From Nocardioides sp. (GTDB lineage: Bacteria > Actinomycetota > Actinomycetes > Propionibacteriales > Nocardioidaceae), in contig NZ_JAOPWY010000167.1 in assembly GCF_025965415.1 (NCBI RefSeq), positions 1 through 64,000 of the forward strand: 64,000 nt of DNA, given 5' to 3'. The translations under genes and the position numbers were made by a program. Of this stretch, positions 59,310 through 64,000 are shown piece by piece. How positions within the stretch are numbered: the first letter of the stretch is position 1; each line of letters opens with the position of its first letter. The notes under the pieces were generated by a model. The model saw only the letters and a list, made by a program, of their open reading frames with translations. It did no database searches and was not told the origin of the DNA.

Positions 59310-60500
59310 ATGAAGCTCGCCATCCTCTCCCGCGCGCCGCGCTCCTACAGCACGCAGCGCCTCCGGACCGCAGCCGTCGACCGGGGCCACGACGTCAAGG
59401 TGCTCAACACGCTGCGCTTCGGCATCGACCTCACGGGGGACGAGCCCGACCTGCTGTTCCGCGGCAAGCAGCTGTCGACGTACGACGCCGTGCTGCCGCG
59501 CATCGGCAACTCGATCACCTACTTCGGCACCGCCGTCGTGCGCCAGTTCGAGCAGATGGACGTCTACACGCCCAACACCTCCTACGGCATCGCCAACAGC
59601 CGCGACAAGCTCCGCGCGACCCAGATCCTCTCGCGCCACAAGATCCCGATGCCGGCGACGACCTTCGTGCAGGACCGCGCCGACGTGATCCCCGCGATCG
59701 AGCGGGTCGGCGGCGCGCCCGTCGTGATCAAGCTGCTCGAGGGCACGCAGGGCATCGGCGTCATCCTGGCCCCCACGATCAAGGTGGCCGAGGCGATCAT
59801 CGAGACGCTGCAGAGCACCCGGCAGAACGTGCTGATCCAGCGCTTCGTCAAGGAGAGCAAGGGCCGCGACATCCGCGCCCTCGTCGTCGGCGACCGCGTC
59901 GTGGCGGCGATGCGGCGCGTCGCGCAGGGCGACGAGTTCCGCTCCAACGTGCACCGCGGCGGCAGCGTCGAGCCCGTCGAGCTCGACGAGGAGTTCGAGC
60001 GCATCGCCGTGCGCTCGGCGCAGATCATGGGCCTGCGGGTCGCCGGTGTCGACATGCTCGAGGGCAACAACGGCCCGCAGGTGATGGAGGTCAACTCCTC
60101 GCCCGGCCTGGAGGGCATCGAGGGCGCGACCAAGCTCGACGTCGCCGGCGCGATCATCGACTACATCGACAACCAGGTCGCCTTCCCCGACATCGACGTA
60201 CGCCAGCGGCTGACGGTCTCGACCGGCTACGGCGTCGCCGAGATCGTCGTGCACGCCGGGTCGGACATGGTCGGCAAGAAGCTCGGTGAGTCCGGCCTCG
60301 ACGAGCGTGACATCACCGTCCTGACGCTCCACCGCGGCACCCAGGTGATCCCCAACCCGCGCAACAAGACGGTGCTCGAGGGAGAGGACCGGCTGCTCTG
60401 CTTCGGCAAGCTGGAGGAGATGCGCTCGATGATCCCCGACCGCAAGCAGCGCCGGGTCAAGCGCCTGATGAAGAAGCACCTGCCCCCGGCGACGCCGTAG
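59310..60500 (+). CDS. rimK: RimK-family ATP-grasp ligase with C-terminal TrkA-C domain
   Basis: 396 residues. RimK N-terminal domain (1-95), ATP-grasp (about 100-290: VVIKLLEGTQGIGVILAPT, metal ligands in VAGVDMLEGNNGPQVMEVNSSPGLEGIE). Then an RCK_C/TrkA-C domain (about 310-375: EIVVHAGSDMVGKKLGESGLDERDITVLTLHRGTQVIPNPRNKTVLEGEDRLLCFG), which usually binds cyclic dinucleotides or nucleotides. RimK adds glutamates to ribosomal protein S6; the TrkA-C tail hints at ligand control. GTATGT lies 6 bases before the ATG. Confidence 0.9.
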   Translation: MKLAILSRAPRSYSTQRLRTAAVDRGHDVKVLNTLRFGIDLTGDEPDLLFRGKQLSTYDAVLPRIGNSITYFGTAVVRQFEQMDVYTPNTSYGIANSRDKLRATQILSRHKIPMPATTFVQDRADVIPAIERVGGAPVVIKLLEGTQGIGVILAPTIKVAEAIIETLQSTRQNVLIQRFVKESKGRDIRALVVGDRVVAAMRRVAQGDEFRSNVHRGGSVEPVELDEEFERIAVRSAQIMGLRVAGVDMLEGNNGPQVMEVNSSPGLEGIEGATKLDVAGAIIDYIDNQVAFPDIDVRQRLTVSTGYGVAEIVVHAGSDMVGKKLGESGLDERDITVLTLHRGTQVIPNPRNKTVLEGEDRLLCFGKLEEMRSMIPDRKQRRVKRLMKKHLPPATP

Positions 60501-60507
60501 CCCCTCG

Positions 60508-61746
60508 TCAGCCCAGCGTCAGGCCGGCGGACCAGTAGCCGTTGACGTCCCTGCTCGTGTCGAGGCCGGCGACCACGTCCGAGCGTACGACCAGGATCGC
60601 CTGGGTCTGGTTCGAGATCGGGATGTTCAGGCCGGTGGACGTGCAGCTCGACACAGTGCCGATCGCGACGATGCCGGTGAATGACGGCACCAGGCTGCAC
60701 GTGGCTCCGGGGACGGCGGTGAACACGTTGTCCGGCGTCGGGGACGTCCAGAGCTCGACGCTGAGCTGGAGCGTGGAGCCGACCAGCGACATCGCACTGG
60801 TGTTGGTGAAGTAGCCGTCCATGCTGGTCAGGGTGTGGTCGTTGGTGATCGGCTGGGCCAGCCCCGCGATCGGGGAGTTCGTCGCATCGATCGTTCCGCC
60901 GACGATGGAGACGTTGCTGACCGATCCGGCGCCGCTGAGGGGGAGCACGGCCACCGTGTTGCCGGCACCGCCGAGGACGGTCGTGGTGGTGGCCACCTGA
61001 CCACTGCTGCTCGAGAGCATGGCCCCGGTGCCGGGGGATCCGGCGGGACCGGTGGCTCCCGTGGCGCCAGCGGCTCCGGTCGCGCCGGTGGGTCCGACAG
61101 GGCCGGTGGCGCCGATGGGTCCGGCGGGGCCGGTCGCGCCGGACGGGCCGATGTCCCCGGCAGGGCCGGTGGCTCCGGTGGGTCCGGTCGCTCCGACAGA
61201 CCCGTCCGCTCCAGCCGCACCCGTCGCGCCCGCGGCACCCGTGGCTCCGGTCGCGCCGGCGGGTCCGGCCGGGCCGGCAGGTCCGATGTCACCGGTAGCG
61301 CCGGTTGCGCCGGTTGCGCCGGTGGCGCCGGTCGCACCGTCGGCCCCGGTCGCTCCCGTGGCTCCGGTCGCGCCGTTGGCCCCGGTCGTGCCCGTGGCTC
61401 CGGTGGCTCCGGTGGCGCCGGGTGCTCCGGTTGCTCCGGTCGCTCCCGTGGCACCGGCGGGTCCGGTCGCGCCGGTCGCACCCGTCTCGCCCTTCGGCCC
61501 ACGCGGGCCCTCGGGGCGCTCTCCGCCGCGGACCCAGCGGATGTGGTCCTCGCCGGGGCGGCACTGGGTGACCTTGCGGACGACCCGGATCTGGCCGGTC
61601 TCGACGCTGAAGCACGCCTTGATCACGCGGACGTCGCGCGTCGCGCTGTCGGCCGCGACGGCCGTCCCCCCGGTGCCGACGACGGTGGCCAGGGCCAGGG
61701 TGGCGAGGGACAGGGACACGAGGGCGCGGGGCCGAGAGGTGGGCAC
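60508..61746 (-). CDS. Secreted collagen-like Gly-X-Y protein with BclA-type C-terminal domain
   Basis: 412 residues. Signal peptide (about 1-32, [23 protein letters not shown]), a short globular part with two Cys ([19 protein letters not shown]), 54 uninterrupted Gly-X-Y triplets (mostly GAT and GPA, about 80-241), and a beta-rich C-terminal domain ([34 protein letters not shown]) like the trimerising domain of exosporium BclA/BclB proteins. The GTG at 61746 has TACGGT 6 bases upstream and gives a clean signal peptide; ATG at 61767 is an alternative. Surface fibre or adhesin is plausible. Confidence 0.87.
   Translation of the reverse strand: MPTSRPRALVSLSLATLALATVVGTGGTAVAADSATRDVRVIKACFSVETGQIRVVRKVTQCRPGEDHIRWVRGGERPEGPRGPKGETGATGATGPAGATGATGATGAPGATGATGATGTTGANGATGATGATGADGATGATGATGATGATGDIGPAGPAGPAGATGATGAAGATGAAGADGSVGATGPTGATGPAGDIGPSGATGPAGPIGATGPVGPTGATGAAGATGATGPAGSPGTGAMLSSSSGQVATTTTVLGGAGNTVAVLPLSGAGSVSNVSIVGGTIDATNSPIAGLAQPITNDHTLTSMDGYFTNTSAMSLVGSTLQLSVELWTSPTPDNVFTAVPGATCSLVPSFTGIVAIGTVSSCTSTGLNIPISNQTQAILVVRSDVVAGLDTSRDVNGYWSAGLTLG
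61024..61509 (-). repeat. Collagen-like triplet repeat tract
   Basis: 486 bases encoding 54 Gly-X-Y triplets, dominated by Gly-Ala-Thr. Codon variation between units keeps the DNA from being a simple repeat, although 9-base units recur locally and could slip. Confidence 0.9.
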
Positions 61747-61813
61747 CGAATCACCGTAGTGGAGCATCGGACGGCGCGTGGCCGAATCGGGAGACCCCGC
61801 GCAGCGCTCGTTC

Positions 61814-62371
61814 TCAGTCGTACGACGGCGCCCGGACGTCCGCCATCGAGGGGTCCAGCTCGACTCCCGTGGCGAGGTGCTCCTCGGCCTCGTCGGTCTC
61901 GCCCAGGTGCAGGAGGGCGAAGCCGAGGCGCATGTGGGCGGCGGCGAGGTCGGGGTCGATCGCGAGGGCGCGACGATAGAGCTCGACCGCGGACCCGAGG
62001 TCGTCGGCCTCGAGGACGATGCCCTTGTTGTAGAGCGCGGAGGTGAACTCCGGGTCGGTCTCCAGCGCCGCGTCGTACTCCTTGATCGCGAGCGCGTCGT
62101 TCCCGGCGTCCTGGGCCAGCAGGCCGAGGTTGTAGTGGGCGTAGACGTTGCCCGCGTCGAGCTCCAGCACGTTCTCGAACGTCGCCCGCGCCTTCGCGTC
62201 GTCACCCGCCTCGAGCTGCTGCAGCGCGGTCTCGACCAGGGTGTCCGCGGCCGACAGGGTGGTCGAGGACGCGCTCGTCGGTGACGGCCCCTCGTCGGTG
62301 CTGTCGCCACTGCAGCCGGTGACGAGGAGGGTGCTCAGCAGGGCGAGCACGGCGAGGGCGGGACGAGGCAC
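61814..62371 (-). CDS. TPR-repeat lipoprotein
   Basis: 185 residues. Lipobox VTGC (Cys about 20), a Ser/Thr linker, then about four TPR units ([87 protein letters not shown]). Membrane-anchored scaffold of unknown partner. The GTG at 62371 has TACACT 7 bases upstream, and that box lies in the stop region of the glycosyltransferase gene, so an internal leaderless promoter is likely. Confidence 0.85.
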   Translation of the reverse strand: MPRPALAVLALLSTLLVTGCSGDSTDEGPSPTSASSTTLSAADTLVETALQQLEAGDDAKARATFENVLELDAGNVYAHYNLGLLAQDAGNDALAIKEYDAALETDPEFTSALYNKGIVLEADDLGSAVELYRRALAIDPDLAAAHMRLGFALLHLGETDEAEEHLATGVELDPSMADVRAPSYD

Positions 62372-62376
62372 GTCGG

Positions 62377-63486
62377 TCAGTGTAGGGCGGTGCGCTCGCG
62401 AGCGAAGGCGAGGTTCTGCTCGACGCGAGGCCGATCCCCCGGCGGCAGCTCCGGGTCCGCGAGCACGGCCTCGGCGAGGACGGCGGACTCGGCGTACCTC
62501 CCGACCCAGTAGCTCGCGACCGACAGCTCGTCGCGGGCCCGCCAGCCGTAGCAGGCAGGGAGCACGAAGAGGATGTCGTCTGTGTGCGGCAGCTGGACGG
62601 CCCGGGTCGCGAAGACGTGGGCGAGCTCGTGGCGGCCCCGCTCACGGAGGTGCCGGGCCAGCTCGACGAGGGTCTCGGCGCGTCCGGGCCGGCGCTCGAA
62701 CGCCGCCAGGTAGGCCGCGAGCACGTCCCGGTCGTCGTCCCCGAGCCGCTCGCGCAGCACCGCCACCTGCAGCAACGAGTACCAGACCTCCTCCTCCCAG
62801 CCGCCGAGGGCCACCCGGTGCTCGTAGGCCGACACGGCCTGCCGGTCCCGACCGAGGTCGCGCAGCGTCTGCGCCCGGTAGAAGACGTACCGGGCGTTGT
62901 CGGGCTCGTCGGCGAGGCCGCGCTCCAGCAGCGCGAGGTCGCGCTCGAACTTGACCCGGCGGCTCGAGCCCTCCGCGTGGTCGCGGAACCAGGCTCCCTC
63001 GAGCCTCGGACGGGCGGCCGAGCCGACGTCGAGGTACTCGTGCGTGACGCCCACGTAGCGCAACGGCGCAGCGACCCGCAGGAGCCGCACGTTGGCGTAG
63101 TGGAGGCCGGCGGCGCGCTGCTCGAGGAGGTAGGCGTCGGCGGTCAGCGCGTCGCGGAAGCCGGGATCCTCGACCACGAGCTCCATGTCGGCGTCGCAGA
63201 GCAGGAGGTGGCCGACGTCGTACGCCGCGGCGGTGTCGCGTGCGGCGACGAGCGAGTCGTTGCGGGCCTGGGCGAAGTCGTCGAACCGACCCTCGGTCAC
63301 CCGGCCGGGCACCCCGTGCCGCTCGAAGAACGACCGGACGATGTCGGGCGTGCCGTCGGTCGAGCCGGTGTCGAGGATCGCGTAGGCGTCGATCCAGGGA
63401 GCCGCGGCCGCCAGGCAGCGTTCGATGATGGCGGACTCGTCCCTCACGATCATCGTCAGGCAGAGCCTGGCCCGGGTGTCAGCCAT
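62377..63486 (-). CDS. Family 2 glycosyltransferase with C-terminal helical repeats
   Basis: 369 residues. GT-A fold (about 5-225): LCLTMIVRDESAIIERCL, LDTGSTDGTPDIV and the DxD-like LLLCDADMEL. SunS/TPR-associated GT2 proteins share VTHEYLD and RDHAEGSSRRVKFERD. A TPR-like helical tail (about 185-365) follows, containing RYVFYRAQTLRDLGR. Probably glycosylates a protein or surface polymer. ATG at 63486 overlaps the upstream membrane-protein gene by 8 bases. Confidence 0.88.
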   Translation of the reverse strand: MADTRARLCLTMIVRDESAIIERCLAAAAPWIDAYAILDTGSTDGTPDIVRSFFERHGVPGRVTEGRFDDFAQARNDSLVAARDTAAAYDVGHLLLCDADMELVVEDPGFRDALTADAYLLEQRAAGLHYANVRLLRVAAPLRYVGVTHEYLDVGSAARPRLEGAWFRDHAEGSSRRVKFERDLALLERGLADEPDNARYVFYRAQTLRDLGRDRQAVSAYEHRVALGGWEEEVWYSLLQVAVLRERLGDDDRDVLAAYLAAFERRPGRAETLVELARHLRERGRHELAHVFATRAVQLPHTDDILFVLPACYGWRARDELSVASYWVGRYAESAVLAEAVLADPELPPGDRPRVEQNLAFARERTALH

Positions 63487-63889
63487 GGCTGCGGGGCCGC
63501 GTGCGGACGAGCCAGGCCAGCCCCGCGAACGGCAGCACCAGCGGCAGCCAGCCGTAGCCCGCGCCGTACGAAGACCACACGGTCTGGTCGGGGAAGAGCT
63601 CCGGGTCGAGGACGGTCAGCGTGCCGACGGTCAGCACCCCCACGAGCTCGAAGCCGACGGCCGCCCAGGCCAGACGACGCGGCTGCGGGCCGACCTCCGC
63701 CAGCCCGAGGGTGGCCGCGACGTAGACGACTCCGGCGAGGGCGGAGAGGGAGTACGCCAAGGGCGCCTCGTCGGCCTTGGTGAGCAGCTGCACGAGCGAG
63801 CGCGCCGTGGCGGCGAGGGCGAAGACGCCGTAGATCGCGACGAGGACGCGACCGGCGCCGGAGCGGGTGGACCCGGTCGCCGAGCTCAC
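63479..63889 (-). CDS. Integral membrane protein, unknown
   Basis: 136 residues with four hydrophobic helices (YGVFALAATARSLVQLL, YSLSALAGVVYVAATLGLAEVG, LAWAAVGFELVGVLTVGTLTVL, GYGWLPLVLPFAGLAWLV). Resembles small actinobacterial membrane proteins encoded in pairs. The GTG at 63889 gives a GTGA overlap with the upstream gene; GTG at 63895 is possible. Co-transcribed with the glycosyltransferase. Confidence 0.8.
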   Translation of the reverse strand: MSSATGSTRSGAGRVLVAIYGVFALAATARSLVQLLTKADEAPLAYSLSALAGVVYVAATLGLAEVGPQPRRLAWAAVGFELVGVLTVGTLTVLDPELFPDQTVWSSYGAGYGWLPLVLPFAGLAWLVRTRPRSHG

Positions 63890-64000
63890 GGCCACACCTG
63901 CAGCGCCCGGACGACGACGAAGGCCTCGGTCAGGCCGACGACCGCCAGCACCGCGGTCGCACCGCGGCTGCGCTCGGCCAGCGACCAGACGAAGCCGATC
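63886..64000 (-). CDS. Membrane protein, C-terminal end only (cut by window edge)
   Basis: The last 37 codons run off the right edge: IGFVWSLAERSRGATAVLAVVGLTEAFVVVRALQVWP then TGA. Hydrophobic helices with a short basic loop suggest the end of a small membrane protein paired with its downstream neighbour. The rest is outside the window. Confidence 0.6.
   Translation of the reverse strand, partial: IGFVWSLAERSRGATAVLAVVGLTEAFVVVRALQVWP

Noticed and set aside
61024-61509. CRISPR-like or tandem DNA repeat
   Set aside because: The periodicity is 9 bases and encodes Gly-X-Y collagen triplets in an open secreted-protein frame; there are no spacers.

Overview
This is a high-GC actinobacterial chromosome segment, most like a Nocardioides-type (Nocardioidaceae) genome. 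That assignment is an inference from codon usage (third positions almost always G or C), frequent leaderless genes, and family content: SigJ-like ECF factor, DUF664 DinB proteins, receiver/Trx-reductase fusion, RimK with a TrkA-C tail. No rRNA, tRNA, CRISPR, insertion sequence or prophage was seen.

Left part (about 1-26.6 kb) is a compact catabolic island. A FadR-type GntR regulator faces a hotdog thioesterase. Downstream, and tightly coupled by 1-4 bp stop/start overlaps, come molybdenum hydroxylase 1 (FAD, Mo and 2Fe-2S subunits), two polysaccharide-deacetylase-fold amidohydrolases, an asparaginase-type amidase, a CoxG protein, an acyl-CoA synthetase and a quinone-oxidoreductase-like reductase. 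Next are a five-gene LivKHMGF-type ABC importer, molybdenum hydroxylase 2, a CoxG fusion, XdhC, and a TcuA-like flavoprotein dehydrogenase. A DUF1989 protein closes the island.

The enzyme set matches, step for step, the isonicotinate route known from Mycobacterium sp. INA1: two Mo hydroxylations to citrazinate, CoA activation, ring reduction, thioester hydrolysis, imide ring opening, amide hydrolysis, then oxidation of tricarballylate to cis-aconitate. This assignment is an inference. A 16-bp element with left half GCATACA occurs six times, in front of essentially every transcription unit of the island. In three cases it lies on a recognisable -10 box, so one repressor (probably the local GntR protein) may control the whole island.

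Right part (26.6-64 kb) looks like ordinary Nocardioides-type housekeeping and accessory sequence: EamA and MFS transporters, a secreted M6 metallopeptidase, lipoproteins, an ECF sigma factor, a CPA1 antiporter with a UBP zinc finger, an ArsR/AHSA1/DHFR-like operon with a perfect 20-bp operator, a Ser/Thr kinase, a WYL regulator, a LysE/ArgO exporter, a MacB/FtsX-type ABC exporter, DNA polymerase IV, a class V aminotransferase plus AstE-like pair, and a beta-helix-like DUF4353 lipoprotein. It ends with a RimK-TrkA_C ligase divergent from a retropepsin-like protease, a collagen-like secreted protein, and a TPR/GT2/membrane operon. At least 18 genes here have a TANNNT-like box 6-7 nt before the start codon and no Shine-Dalgarno, so they are probably leaderless. 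The island genes mostly use Shine-Dalgarno sites and translational coupling.

Decayed genes are common: DUF664 (632), a small lipoprotein (37287), a POT-transporter scrap (51172), an SPFH tail (53077) and a GT2-GtrA/phosphodiester-glycosidase scar (58162-58746).
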